Assembly (NCBI GenBank): GCA_940337035.1
Contig: CALNHX010000281.1
Span: 248,001-312,000, forward strand
Source of the DNA: Agriotes lineatus
Taxonomy: Eukaryota; Arthropoda; Insecta; Coleoptera; Elateridae
DNA length: 64,000 bases
Reading direction: 5' to 3'
Positions 20,008-35,100 of the stretch are shown here, one piece after another. Under the pieces are notes generated by a model, which saw only the letters and a program-made list of their open reading frames with translations, was not told the DNA's origin and did no database searches. How positions within the stretch are numbered: position 1 is the first letter of the stretch; each line of letters opens with the position of its first letter. Position numbers and translations under genes: made by a program.

Positions 20008-21247
20008 CAGTGTTGGGTAAGTTACTCTAAAAAAGTTACTAAGTAAATTAATCAGTTACTCGGCAAAAAAGTAACTGAGTAAGTTACTAAGTTACAGAAT
20101 TATAAAAGTAATTTGAATAAGTTACTAAGTTACCATGAAGTAACTCGTTAGTTTTTAAGTTACCTTTTTTATGAGAGGTTACTAATCTACATGCAATTAC
20201 TATCAACTTAATATCAACAGAAACACATATTTATAAACAATTACGTTACGGTGATTTGTAAATAACTCCGTTAATAGTTTTGTCTTCAATTTTGTTATTT
20301 TAAACTGGCATTATTATTATTATCTCTATAGTAGCAACCATAAGTAACTGTTTATAATGTTTATATGCTAGCGAGTTGTTCTTAAATCGCTAGTGAATTA
20401 ATAGTAGATTGTTCTACAAGTTAAAAAAAGTGAGAGTTTTCCAGCGAATGTAAAAGTTTTACGTGAGCATGGAAGAATCACTTTTCCAATGTGTTGAACA
20501 TGCAATTTTTTCGTGTAGTTGACAAGAATTTCTTTTAAATCATTTTGGTCACAGTATGGAAGTGCAATGTTTACTGTACTGTAAAATAGAAATAACAATT
20601 ATACATTATAGACCTAACTTGAAATTGAATGAATCTGCTATAAATTCATGTAGTTTAAATATAAACTGCAGTATCCTATAGCAGCTCATCGCGTATTCGG
20701 TTACTTATTTCAATTTTTTTGTTAAAATATTGTTTCGTTATTATTGAAATATAGACTGTGAATGTAGTTTCGTCTGAATTAGACACCCCCAACCTGCGCA
20801 CAGGTGTTAGTAATGTACTTCCCAGTAATCCACATACCTGCTCAGAGAAATTCTAGTTGTTAAAAGATTAAAGATTACTGGAAAAAGCTGTCACCACCCA
20901 AATAGGATCCTTCAAATATTATTTATTATCGACTAAGTACAAGAAGGTATTCCTGCGGTCGGTATTAGCATTTGCATACTAAAGCATTCGAAATTTCCAC
21001 AAATTCTTCAGCTTCAGGTATAATTTCTTAAATACTACGCATTAAAAACCAAACATTTTAAAATATTTTACATTTGTAGCATGAAAATGTAACTTGTCAT
21101 ATTTAGTTACTTAAGTTACTAAATAATTGTAACGTGTTATAGTTACAACTACTGAAAACACAAAAGTAATTAAGTTACTATTAAGTTACTGAAAAGTAAC
21201 TAGTTACCAGTAACGAGTTACTTTTACTTAGTTACTACCCAACACTG
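20008..21247. mobile_element. Non-autonomous hAT element (1240 bp) with 8-bp TSD
   Basis: Ends CAGTGTTGGGTA and TACCCAACACTG; the satellite octamer AAAGAATG is present at 20000-20007 and 21248-21255. Subterminal regions are densely packed with GTTACT/AGTAAC motifs on both strands (about 20025-20165 and 21100-21230), likely transposase-binding sites. No ORF of note. Confidence 0.92.
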
Positions 21248-24200
21248 AAAGAATGTCGTGCTCCACTCAACACTCACTAGGCTATGTTGGTTTGAAAAGT
21301 TAGAAAACTAAGAATCACAGGAATGGTTCAAGACAGCTAGTTTAATGAATAACGAATAATATTATGTAACATTTCCTTCTACTATCTACAATGTTGTTAA
21401 CAACGATATCAGCTTCAAAGAGACACTTTGCTATGCAATAACCCAAAAGATATTTGCTTAAAAATTAGCTAACAATTCCTGGTTTTCTTATGTTAACTCT
21501 GCTGCATTCACTTAAGTTAATTCCTGCTAATTTGTAGGTGTAACGTTTTTGATACAATACACCGCATTTAGTTGTCAAGTTCTCCACATCCAGATTGTAT
21601 CTGGAATGTGATCGATCGGAGGAAGCAATTGATTTCACAGCAACTGCACAGTACACAAGAATGAAAAATAAACAACGGGAAAGAGTGTCGTGCCCCACTC
21701 AACACCCACTAGGCTATGTCGTTGTGAAAAGTTAGAAAACTAAGAACCACAGGAATGGTTCAAGACAGCTAGTTTAATGAATAACGAATAATATTATCTA
21801 ACATTTTCTTCTACTATCTACAATGTTTTTAACAACGATATCAGCTTCAAAGAGACACTTTGTTATACAATAACCCAAAAGATATTTGCTTAAAAATCAG
21901 CTAACAATTCCTGGTTTTCTTTTGTTAACTCTGTTGCATTCACTTAAGTTAATTCCTGCCAATTTGTAGGTGTGACGTTTTTTATACAATACACCACAAT
22001 TACTTGTTAAGTTCTCCACATCCAGATTGTGTCTGGAAAGTGATCGATCGGAAGAAGCCATGGGTTCCACAGCAACTGATCAATACACAAGAATGAAAAA
22101 TAAACAACGGGAAAGAGTGTAGTGCCCCACTCGACACCCACTAGGCTATGTTGTTTAGAAAATTTAGAAAACTAAGAACCACAGGAATGGTTAAACAAAC
22201 CTATTTGAATGAATAATGAATAATATTATGTAACATTTCCTTCTACTATCTACAATGTCGTTAACAACGATATCAGCTTCAAAGAGACACTTTGCTATAC
22301 AACAACCCAAAAGATATTTGCTAAAAAATCTGCTCACAATTGCTGGTTTTCTTATGTTAACTTTGCTGCATTCACTTAAGTTGATTATTGCTAATTTGTA
22401 GGTGTAAAGTTTTTGCTACAATACGACACAATTAGCTGTTAAGCTTTCCACACCCAGATTGTGTCTGGAATGTGATCGGTCGGAGGAAGCAATAGGTACC
22501 ACAGCAACTGGACAATACACAAGAATGAAAAATAAACAACGGGAAAGAATATCGTGCTCCACTCAACACCCACTAGGCTATGTTGTTTTGAAATGTTTGA
22601 AAACTAAGAACCACAAGAATGGTTCAACACAGTTAGTTTAATGAATAATGTTAACAACGATATCAGCTACAAAAAGACAGTTTGCTATACAATAAGCCAA
22701 ACGATATTTCTATAAAAATCTGCTCACAATTGCTGGTTTTCTTATGTTAACTCTGCTGCATTCACTTAAGTTAATTATTGCTAATTTGTAGGTGTAAAGT
22801 TTTTGATACAATACGACACAATTAGTTGTTAAGCTTTCCACACCCAGATTGTGTCTGGAATGTGATCGATCGGAGGAAGCAATAGGTACCACAGCAACTG
22901 GACAATACACAAGAATAAAAAATAAACAACGGGAAAGAGTGTCGTGCTCCACTCAACACCCACTAGGCTAATTTGTTTTTAAAGTTAAAAAACTAAGAAC
23001 CACAGGAATGGTTCAAGACAGCTATTTTAATGAATAACGAATAATATTATGTAACATTTCCTTCTACTATGTACAATGTTGTTAACAACGATATCAGCTT
23101 CAAAAAGACAGTTTGCTATACAATAAGCCAAACGATATTTGCTTAAAAATCTGCTCACAATTGCTGGTTTTCTTATGTTAACTCTGCTGCATTCACTTAA
23201 GTTAATTATTGCTAATTTGTAGGTGTAAAGTTTTTGATACAATACGACACAATTAGTTGTTAAGCTTTCCACACCCAGATTGTGTCTGGAATGTGATCGA
23301 TCGGAGGAAGCAATAGGTACCACAGCAACTGGACAATACACAAGAATGAAAAATAAACAACGGGAAAGAGTGTCGTGCTCCACTCAACACCCACTAGGCT
23401 AATTTGTTTTTAAAGTTAAAAAACTAAGAACCACAGGAATGGTTCAAGACAGCTATTTTAATGAATAACGAATAATATTATGTAACATTTCCTTCTACTA
23501 TGTACAATGTTGTTAACAACGATATCAGCTTCAAAAAGACAGTTTGCTATACAATAAGCCAAACGATATTTGCTTAAAAATCTGCTCACAATTGCTGGTT
23601 TTCTTATGTTAACTCTGCTGCATTCACTTAAGTTAATTATTGCTAATTTGTAGGTGTAAAGTTTTTGATACAATACGACACAATTAGTTGTTAAGCTTTC
23701 CACACCCAGATTGTGTCTGGAATGTGATCGATCGGAGGAAGCAATAGCTCCCACAGCAACTGGACAATACACAAGAATGAAAAATAAACAACGGGAAAGA
23801 GTGTCGTGCTCCACTCAACACCCACTAGGCTAATTTGTTTTTAAAGTTAAAAAACTAAGAACCACAGGAATGGTTAAAGACAGCTATTTTAATGAATAAC
23901 GAATAATATTATGTAACATTTCCTTCTATTATGTACAATGTTGTTAACAACGATATCAGCTTCAAAAAGACAGTTTGCTATACAATAAGCCAAACGATAT
24001 TTGCTTAAAAATCTGCTCACAATTGCTGGTTTTCTTATGTTAACTCTGATGCATTCACTTAAGTTAATTATTGCTAATTTGTAGGTGTAAAGTTTTTCAT
24101 ACAATACGACGTAATTAGTTGTTAAGCTTTCCACACCCAGATTGTGTCTGGAATGTGATCGATCGAAGGAAGCAATAGGTACCACAGCAACTGGACAATA

Positions 24201-27200
24201 CACAAGAATGAAAAATAAACAACGGGAAAGAGTGTCGTGCTACACTCAACACCCACTAGGCTATGTTGTTTTGAAAAGTTAAAAAACTAAGAACCACAGG
24301 AATGGTTCAAGACAGCTATTTTAATGAATAACGAATAATATTATGTAACATTTCCTTCTACTATCTACAATGTTGTTAACAACGATATCAGCTTCAAAGT
24401 GACACATTGCTATACAATAACCCAAAAGATATTTACTTAAAAATCTGCTCACATTTGCTGGTTTTCTTATGTTAACTCTGCTGCATTCACTTAAGTTAAT
24501 TCCTGTCGATTTGTAGATGTGACGTTTTTTATACAATAGACCACAATTACTTGTTAAGTTTTCCACATCCAGATTGTGTCTGGAATGTGATCGATCGGAA
24601 GAAGCAATGGGTTCCACAGCAACTGGGCAATACACAAGAATAAAAATAAACAACGGGAAAGAGTGTCGTGCCCCACTCAACACATACTAGGCTATGTTGT
24701 TTTGAAAGGCTAGAAAACTAAGAATCACAGGAATGGTTCAACACAGCTAGTTTAATGAATAATGAATAATATTATATAACATTTCCTTCTACTGTCTACA
24801 ATGTTGTTAACAACGATATCAGCTTCAAAGAGACACATTGCTATACAATAACCCAAAAGATATTTACTTAAAAATCTGCTCACAATTGCTGGTTTTCTTA
24901 TGTTAACTCTGCTACATTCACTTAAGTTAATTATTGCTAATTTGTAGGTGTAAAGTTTTTGATACAATACGACACAATTAGTTGTTAAGCTTTCCACACC
25001 CAGATTGTGTCTGGAATGTGATCGATCGGAGGAAGCAATAGGTACCACAGCAACTGGACAATACACAAGAATGAAAAATAAACAACGGGAAAGAATGTCG
25101 TGCTCCACTCCACACCCACTAGGCTATGTTGTTTTGAAATGTTAGAAAACTAAGAACCACAGGAATAATTCATGACAGCTAGTTTAATAAATAACGAATA
25201 ATATTATGTAACATTTCCTTCTACTATGTACAATGCTGTTAACAACGATATCAGCCTCAAAAACACAGTTTGCTATACAATAAGCCAAACGATATTTCTA
25301 TAAAAATCTGCTCACAATTGCTGGTTTTCTTATGTTAACTCTGCTGCATTCACTTAAGTTAATTATTGCTAATTTGTAGGTGTAAAGCTTTTGATACAAT
25401 ACGACACAATTAGATGTTAAGCTTTCCACACCCAGATTGTGTCTGGAATGTGATCGATCGGAGGAAGCAATAGGTACCACAGCAACTGGACAATACACAA
25501 GAATGAAAAATAAACAACGGGAAAGAGTGTCGTGCTCCACTCAACACCCACTAGGCTAATTTGTTTTTAAAGTTAAAAAACTAAGAACCACAGGAATGGT
25601 TAAAGACAGCTATTTTAATGAATAACGAATAATATTATGTAACATTTCCTTCTACTATGTACAATGTTGTTAACAACGCTATCAGCTTCAAAAAGACAGT
25701 TTGCTATACAATAAGCCAAACGATATTTGCTTAAAAATCTGCTCACAATTGCTGGTTTTCTTATGTTAACTCTGCTGCATTCACTTAAGTTAATTATTGC
25801 TAATTTGTAGGTGTAAAGTTTTTGATACAATACGACACAATTAGTTGTTAAGCTTTCCACACCCAGATTGTGTCTGGAATGTGATCGATCGGAGGAAGCA
25901 ATAAGTACCACAGCAACTGGACAATACACAAGAATGAAAAATAAACAACGGGAAAGGGTGTCGTGCTCCACTCAACACCCACTAGGCTAATTTGTTTTTA
26001 AAGTTAAAAAACTAAGAACCACAGGAATGGTTCAAGACAGCTATTTTAATGAATAACGAATAATATTATGTAACATTTCCTTCTACTATGTACAATGTTG
26101 TTAACAACGATATCAGCTTCAAAAAGACAGTTTGCTATGCAATAAGCCAAACGATATTTGCTTAAAAATCTGCTCACAATTGCTGGTTTTCTTATGTTAA
26201 CTCTGCTGCATTCACTTAAGTTAATTATTGCTAATTTGTAGGTGTAAAGTTTTTGATACAATACGACACAATTAGTTGTTAAGCTTTCCACACCTAGATT
26301 GTGTCTGGAATGTGATCGATCGGAGGAAGCAATAGGTACCACAGCAACTGGACAATACACAAGAATGAAAAATAAACAACGGGAAAGAGTGTCGTGCTCC
26401 ACTCAACACCCACTAGGCTAATTTGTTTTTAAAGTTAAAAAACTAAGAACCACAGGAATGGTTCAAGACAGCTATTTTAATGAATAACGAATAATATTAT
26501 GTAACATTTCCTTCTACTATCTACAATGTTGTTAACAACGATATCAGCTTCAAAGTGACACATTGCTATACAATAACCCAAAAGATATTTACTTAAAAAT
26601 CTGCTCACATTTGCTGGTTTTCTTATGTTAACTCTGCTGCATTCACTTAAGTTAATTCCTGTCGATTTGTAGATGTGACGTTTTTTATACAATAGACCAC
26701 AATTACTTGTTAAGTTTTCCACATCCAGATTGTGTCTGGAATGTGATCGATCGGAAGAAGCAATGGGTTCCACAGCAACTGGGCAATACACAAGAATGAA
26801 AAATAAACAACGGGAAAGAGTGTCGTGCCCCACTCAACACCTACTAGGCTATGTTGTTTTGAAAGGCTAGAAAACTAAGAATCACAGGAATGGTTCAACA
26901 CAGCTAGTTTAATTAATAATGAATAATATTATATAACATTTCCTTCTACTGTCTACAATGTTGTTAACAACGATATCAGCTTCAAAGAGACACATTGCTA
27001 TACAATAACCCAAAAGATATTTACTTAAAAATCTGCTCACAATTGCTGGTTTTCTTATGTTAACTCTGCTACATTCACTTAAGTTAATTATTGCTAATTT
27101 GTAGGTGTAAAGTTTTTGATACAATACGACACAATTAGTTGTTAAGCTTTCCACACCCAGATTGTGTCTGGAATGTGATCGATCGGAGGAAGCAATAGGT

Positions 27201-30200
27201 ACCACAGCAACTGGACAATACACAAGAATGAAAAATAAACAACGGGAAAGAATGTCGTGCTCCACTCCACACCCACTAGGCTATGTTGTTTTGAAATGTT
27301 AGAAAACTAAGAACCACAGGAATGGTTCATGACAGCTAGTTTAATGAATAACGAATAATATTATGTAACATTTCCTTCTACTATGTACAATGCTGTTAAC
27401 AACGATATCAGCTTCAAAAACACAGTTTGCTATACAATAAGCCAAACGATATTTGCTTAAAAATCTGCTCACAATTGCTGGTTTTCTTATGTTAACTCTG
27501 CTGCATTCAGTTAAGTTAATTATTGCTAATTTGTAGGTGTAAAGTTTTTGATACAATACGACACAATTAGTTGTTAAGCTTTCCACACCCAGATTGAGTC
27601 TGGAATGTGATCGATCGGAGGAAGCAATAGGTACCACAGCAACTGGACAATACACAAGAATGAAAAATAAACAACGGGAAAGAGTGTCGTGCTCCACTCA
27701 ACACCCACTAGGCTATGTTGTTTTGAAAAGTTAAAAAACTAAGAACCACAGGAATGGTTCAAGACAGCTATTTTAATGAATAACGAATAATATTATATAA
27801 CATTTCCTTCTACTATCTACAATGTTGTTAACAACGATATCAGCTTCAAAGAGACACATTGCTATACAATAACCCAAAAGATATTTACTTAAAAATCTGC
27901 TCACATTTGCTGGTTTTCTTATGTTAACTCTGCTGCATTCACTTAAGTTAATTCCTGTCGATTTGTAGGTGTGACGTTTTTTATACAATAGACCACAATT
28001 ACTTGTTAAGTTTTCCACATCCAGATTGTGTCTGGAATGTGATCGATCGGAAGAAGCAATGGGTTCCACAGCAACTGATCAATACACAAGAATAAAAAAT
28101 AAACAACGGGAAAGAGTGTCGTGACCCACTCAACACCTACTAGGCTAAGTTGTTTTGAAAGGCTAGAAAACTAAGAATCACAGGAATGGTTCAACACAGC
28201 TAGTTTAATGAATAATGAATAATATTATATAACATTTCCTTCTACTGTCTACAATGTTGTTAACAACGATATCAGCTTCAAAGAGACACATTGCTATACA
28301 ATAACCCAAAAGATATTTACTTAAAAATCTGCTCACAATTGCTGGTTTTCTTATGTTAACTCTGCTACATTCACTTAAGTTAATTATTGCTAATTTGTAG
28401 GTGTAAAGTTTTTGATACAATACGACACAATTAGTTGTTAAGCTTTCCACACCCAGATTGTGTCTGGAATGTGATCGATCGGAGGAAGCAATAGGTACCA
28501 CAGCAACTGGACAATACACAAGAATGAAAAATAAACAACGGGAAAGAATGTCGTGCTCCACTCCACACCCACTAGGCTATGTTGTTTTGAAATGTTAGAA
28601 AACTAAGAACCACAGGAATGGTTCATGACAGCTAGTTTAATGAATAACGAATAATATTATGTAACATTTCCTTCTACTATGTACAATGCTGTTAACAACG
28701 ATATCAGCTTCAAAAACACAGTTTGCTATACAATAAGCCAAACGATATTTGCTTAAAAATCTGCTCACAATTGCTGGTTTTCTTATGTTAGCTCTGCTGC
28801 ATTCAGTTAAGTTAATTATTGCTAATTTGTAGGTGTAAAGTTTTTGATACAATACGACACAATTAGTTGTTAAGCTTTCCACACCCAGATTGAGTCTGGA
28901 ATGTGATCGATCGGAGGAAGCAATAGGTACCACAGCAACTGGACAATACACAAGAATGAAAAATAAACAACGGGAAAGAGTGTCGTGCTCCACTCAACAC
29001 CCACTAGGCTATGTTGTTTTGAAAAGTTAAAAAACTAAGAACCACAGGAATGGTTCAAGACAGCTATTTTAATGAATAACGAATAATATTATATAACATT
29101 TCCTTCTACTATCTACAATGTTGTTAACAACGATATCAGCTTCAAAGAGACACATTGCTATACAATAACCCAAAAGATATTTACTTAAAAATCTGATCAC
29201 ATTTGCTGGTTTTCTTATGTTAACTCTGCTGCATTCACTTAAGTTAATTCCTGTCGATTTGTAGGTGTGACGTTTTTTATACAATAGACCACAATTACTT
29301 GTTAAGTTTTCCACATCCAGATTGTGTCTGGAATGTGATCGATCGGAAGAAGCAATGGGTTCCACAGCAACTGATCAATACACAAGAATAAAAAATAAAC
29401 AACGGGAAAGAGTGTCGTGCCCCACTCAACACCTACTAGGCTAAGTTGTTTTGAAAGGCTAGAAAACTAAGAATCACAGGAATGGTTCAACACAGCTAGT
29501 TTAATGAATAATGAATAATATTATATAACATTTCCTTCTACTGTCTACAATGTTGTTAACAACGATATCAGCTTCAAAGAGACACATTGCTATACAATAA
29601 CCCAAAAGATATTTACTTAAAAATCTGCTCACAATTGCTGGTTTTCTTATGTTAACTCTGCTACATTCACTTAAGTTAATTATTGCTAATTTGTAGGTGT
29701 AAAGTTTTTGATACAATACGACACAATTAGTTGTTAAGCTTTCCACACCCAGATTGTGTCTGGAATGTGATCGATCGGAGGAAGCAATAGGTACCACAGC
29801 AACTGGACAATACACAAGAATGAAAAATAAACAACGGGAAAGAGTTTCGTGCTCCACTCAACACCCACTAGGCTATGTTGTTTTGAAAAGTTAAAAAACT
29901 AAGAACCACAGGAATGGTTCAAGACAGCTATTTTAATGAATAACGAATAATGTTATATAACATTTCCTTCTACTATGTACAATGTTGTTAACAACGATAT
30001 CAGCTTCAAAAAGACAGTTTGCTATACAATAAGCCAAACGATATTTGCTTAAAAATCTGCTCACAATTGCTGGTTTTCTTATGTTAACTCTGCTGCATTC
30101 ACTTAAGTTAATTATTGCTAATTTGTAGGTGTAAAGTTTTTGATACAATACGACACAATTAGTTGTTAAGCTTTCCACACCCAGATTGTGTCTGGAATGT

Positions 30201-30760
30201 GATCGATCGGAAGAAGCAATAGGTACCACAGCAACTGGACAATACACAAGAATGAAAAATAAACAACGGGAAAGAGTGTCGTGCTCCACTCAACACCCAC
30301 TAGGCTAATTTGTTTTTAAAGTTAAAAAACTAAGAACCACAGGAATGGTTCAAGACAGCTATTTTAATGAATAACGAATAATATTATGTAACATTTCCTT
30401 CTACTATGTACAATGTTGTTAACAACGATATCAGCTTCAAAAAAACAGTTTGCTATACAATAAGCCAAACGATATTTGTTTAAAAATCTGCTCACAATTG
30501 CTGGTTTTCTTATGTTAACTCTGATGCATTCACTTAAGTTAATTATTGCTAATTTGTAGGTGTAAAGTTTTTCATACAATACGACGTAATTAGTTGTTAA
30601 GCTTTCCACACCCAGATTGTGTCTGGAATGTGATCGATCGGAGGAAGCAATAGGTACCACAGCAACTGGACAATACACAAGAATGAAAAATAAACAACGG
30701 GAAAGAGTGTCGTGCTCCACTCAACACCCACTAGGCTATGTTGTTTTGAAAAGTTAAAAA
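21248..30760. repeat. Satellite array, third block (~22 monomers)
   Basis: From about 23 kb the monomers become regular (431/432 bp) and fall into two main types distinguished on the minus strand by LGVESLTTN versus LDVENLTSN reading. One monomer near 22,648 has an internal deletion of about 75 bp joining AATGAATAATG to TTAACAACG. A 1296-bp trimer is repeated at 27341 and 28637. Confidence 0.95.
27341..29932. repeat. Two tandem copies of a 1296-bp trimeric higher-order repeat
   Basis: Monomers starting 27341, 27773 and 28205 are repeated in the same order at 28637, 29069 and 29501 with an exact 1296-bp offset. Shared private variants include AGATTGAGTCTGG in the first monomer and CAACTGATCAATACAC in the second. 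Confidence 0.85.
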
Positions 30761-31278
30761 TCTGGTGTGATACACTCACACAACTTCCTTTTACAGTGAT
30801 CTTATAATTAGTCAAAAATGTCAGTTTTAATTTTTAACCATTTGTTAAAAATTTTCAAAAATTACAAATTCTACAAAAACGGTACAAAATCGAGTGTTAG
30901 TTGAAGAGACAAATTTTCTCTAGAATTTTAAGGTGAATTCAAAAATGTAATAATATACCGGGTGTTTTATTTAAAATAGGAGTTAATAAAAAAAATAGAA
31001 AAAAAAACAAAAGAAACCCACTTTAGAAGTATTCAACTGGAAAATCACCTATCTCACATCAATACACATTAAAAATGTAAGAAAAATGAAAAGTTTAAAA
31101 TAAATCGTTAGAGCCGTTTTTGAAAAAATCGAAAAAATCTGAAAAATCACAAGAGTAAACACCTACTTCCGGTTATGCGATTTTCTTCAAAAGCTTGCTG
31201 TCTCATCTACATAGTACACAAAACTTATATATGAAGTTTCAACGCCATACCTCTTTTCGTTTTTGAGATATTCTGTTC

Positions 31279-31309
<31 letters not shown>

Positions 31310-31448
31310 CACAGACACACACACAGACAGACCAATGAAAAAATATATATTTTTTGGGATCAGGGGACTCTAAAACGTGAAGATCCGTTGAAAACTCAAT
31401 TTCGAATTTTTGGGGTGAATACAATACTTCCTTTATAGTAAAAGGAAG
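30761..31448 (+). mobile_element. Retroposon-like interspersed element with 3' hairpin, inserted in satellite
   Basis: Interrupts the satellite sequence GTTAAAAAACTAAG; TAAAAA flanks both sides (30755-30760 and from 31449), compatible with a 5-6 bp duplication or an A-rich insertion site. Contains a CAGA microsatellite (about 31278-31330) and ends in the hairpin ACTTCCTTT/AAAGGAAGT (31426-31449). ACTTCCTTTTAC at 30783-30794 is a perfect 12-bp inverted match to 31438-31449. A related 3' end occurs at 55000-55237. No ORF. The class (SINE or other) is not certain. Confidence 0.7.
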
Positions 31449-32169
31449 TAAAAAACTAAGAACCACAGGAATGGTTCAAGACAGCTATTTTAATGAATAA
31501 CGAATAATATTATGTAACATTTCCTTCTACTATCTACAATGTTGTTAACAACGATATCAGCTTCAAAGTGACACATTGCTATACAATAACCCAAAAGATA
31601 TTTACTTAAAAATCTGCTCACATTTGCTGGTTTTCTTATGTTAACTCTGCTGCATTCACTTAAGTTAATTCTTGTCGATTTGTAGATGTGACGTTTTTTA
31701 TACAATAGACCACAATTACTTGTTAAGTTTTCCACATCCAGATTGTGTCTGGAATGTGATCGATCGGAAGAAGCAATGGGTTCCACAGCAACTGGGCAAT
31801 ACACAAGAATGAAAAATAAACAACGGGAAAGAGTGTCGTGCCCCACTCAACACCTACTAGGCTAAGTTGTTTTGAAAGGCTAGAAAACTAAGAATCACAG
31901 GAATGGTTCAACACAGCTAGTTTAATGAATAATGAATAATATTATATAACATTTCCTTCTACTGTCTACAATGTTGTTAACAACGATATCAGCTTCAAAG
32001 AGACACATTGCTATACAATAACCCAAAAGATATTTACTTAAAAATCTGCTTACAATTGCTGGTTTTCTTATGTTAACTCTGCTACATTCACTTAAGTTAA
32101 TTATTGCTAATTTGTAGGTGTAAAGTTTTTGATACAATACGACACAATTAGTTGTTAAACTTTCCACAC

Positions 32170-35100
32170 CCAGATTGTGTCTGGAATGTGATCGATCGGA
32201 GGAAGCAATAGGTACCACAGTAACTGGACAAGAATGAAAAATAAACAACGGGAAAGAGTGTCGTGCTCCACTCAACACCCACTAGGCTATGTTGTTTTGA
32301 AAAGTTAAAAAACTAAGAACCACAGGAATGGTTCAAGACAGCTATTTTAATGAATAACGAATAATATTATGTAACATTTCCTTCTACTATCTACAATGTT
32401 GTTAACAACGATATCAGCTTCAAAGTGACACATTGCTATACAATAACCCAAAAGATAATTACTTAAAAATCTGCTCACATTTGCTGGTTTTCTTATGTTA
32501 ACTCTGCTGCATTCACTTAAGTTAATTCCTGTCGATTTGTAGATGTGACGTTTTTTATACAATAGACCACAATTACTTGTTAAGTTTTCCACATCCAGAT
32601 TGTGTCTGGAATGTGATCGATCGGAAGAAGCAATGGGTTCCACAGCAACTGGGCAATACACAAGAATGAAAAATAAACAACGGGAAAGAGTGTCGTGTCC
32701 CACTCAACACCTACTAGGCTATGTTGTGTTGAAAGGCTAGAAAACTAAGAATCACAGGAATGGTTCAACACAGCTAGTTTAATGAATAATGAATAATATT
32801 ATATAACATTTCCTTCTACTGTCTACAATGTTGTTAACAACGATATCAGCTTCAAAGAGACACATTGCTATACAATAACCCAAAAGATATTTACTTAAAA
32901 ATCTGCTCACAATTGCTGGATTTCTTATGTTAACTCTGCTACATTCACTTAAGTTAATTATTGCTAATTTGTAGGTGTAAAGTTTTTGATACAATACGAC
33001 ACAATTAGTTGTTAAGCTTTCCACACCCAGATTGTGTCTGGAATGTGATCGATCGGAGGAAGCAATAGGTACCACAGCAACTGGACAATACACAAGAATG
33101 AAAAATAAACAACGGGAAAGAATGTCGTGCTCCACTCAACACTGACTAGGCTATGTTGTTTTGAAATGTTAGAAAACTAAGAACCACAGGAATGGTTCAA
33201 GACAGCTAGTTTAATGAATAACGAATAATATTATGTAACATTTCCTTCTACTATGTACAATGCTGTTAACAACGATATCAGCTTCAAAAACACAGTTTGC
33301 TATACAATAAGCCAAACGATATTTGCTTAAAAATCTGCTCACAATTGCTGGTTTTCTTATGTTAACTCTGCTGCATTCAGTTAAGTTAATTATTGCTAAT
33401 TTGTAGGTGTAAAGTTTTTGATACAATACGACACAATTAGTTGTTAAGCTTTCCACACCCAGATTGAGTCTGGAATGTGATCGATCGGAGGAAGCAATAG
33501 GTACCACAGCAACTGGACAAGAATAAAAAATAAACAACGGGAAAGAGTGTCGTGCTCCACTCAACACCCACTAGGCTATGTTGTTTTGAAAAGTTAAAAA
33601 ACTAAGAACCACAGGAATGGTTCAAGACAGCTATTTTAATGAATAACGAATAATATTATATAACATTTCCTTCTACTATCTACAATGTTGTTAACAACGA
33701 TATCAGCTTCAAAGAGACACATTGCTATACAATAACCCAAAAGATATTTACTTAAAAATCTGCTCACATTTGCTGGTTTTCTTATGTTAACTCTGCTGCA
33801 TTCACTTAAGTTAATTCCTGTCGATTTGTAGGTGTGACGTTTTTTATACAATAGACCACAATTACTTGTTAAGTTTTCCACATCCAGATTGTGTCTGGAA
33901 TGTGATCGATCGGAAGAAGCAATGGGTTCCACAGCAACTGATCAATACACAAGAATAAAAAATAAACAACGGGAAAGAGTGTCGTGTCCCACTCAACACC
34001 TACTAGGCTAAGTTGTTTTGAAAGGCTAGAAAACTAAGAATCACAGGAATGGTTCAACACAGCTAGTTTAATGAATAATGAATAATATTATATAACATTT
34101 CCTTCTACTGTCTACAATGTTGTTAACAACGATATCAGCTTCAAAGAGACACATTGCTATACAATAACCCAAAAGATATTTACTTAAAAATCTGCTCACA
34201 ATTGCTGGTTTTCTTATGTTAACTCTGCTACATTCACTTAAGTTAATTATTGCTAATTTGTAGGTGTAAAGTTTTTGATACAATACGACACAATTAGTTG
34301 TTAAGCTTTCCACACCCAGATTGTGTCTGGAATGTGATCGATCGGAGGAAGCAATAGGTACCACAGTAACTGGACAAGAATGAAAAATAAACAACGGGAA
34401 AGAGTGTCGTGCTCCACTCAACACCCACTAGGCTATGTTGTTTTGAAAAGTTAAAAAACTAAGAACCACAGGAATGGTTCAAGACAGCTATTTTAATGAA
34501 TAACGAATAATATTATGTAACATTTCCTTCTACTATGTACAATGTTGTTAACAACGATATCAGCTTCAAAAAGACAGTTTGCTATACAATAAGCCAAACG
34601 ATATTTCCTTAAAAATCTGCTCACAATTGCTGGTTTTCTTATGTTAACTCTGCTGCATTCACTTAAGTTAATTATTGCTAATTTGTAGGTGTAAAGTTTT
34701 TGATACAATACGACACAATTAGTTGTTAAGCTTTCCACACCCAGATTGTGTCTGGAATGTGATCGATCGGAGGAAGCAATAGGTACCACAGCAACTGGAC
34801 AATACACAACAATGAAAAATAAACAACGGGAAAGAGTGTCGTGCTCCACTCAACACCCACTAGGCTATGTTGTTTTGAAAAGTTAAAAAACTAAGAACCA
34901 CAGGAATGGTTCAAGACAGCTATTTTAATGAATAACGAATAATATTATGTAACATTTCCTTCTACTATGTACAATGTTGTTAACAACGATATCAGCTTCA
35001 AAAAGACAGTTTGCTATACAATAAGCCAAACGATATTTCCTTAAAAATCTGCTCACAATTGCTGATTTTCTTATGTTAACTCTGCTGCATTCACTTAAGT

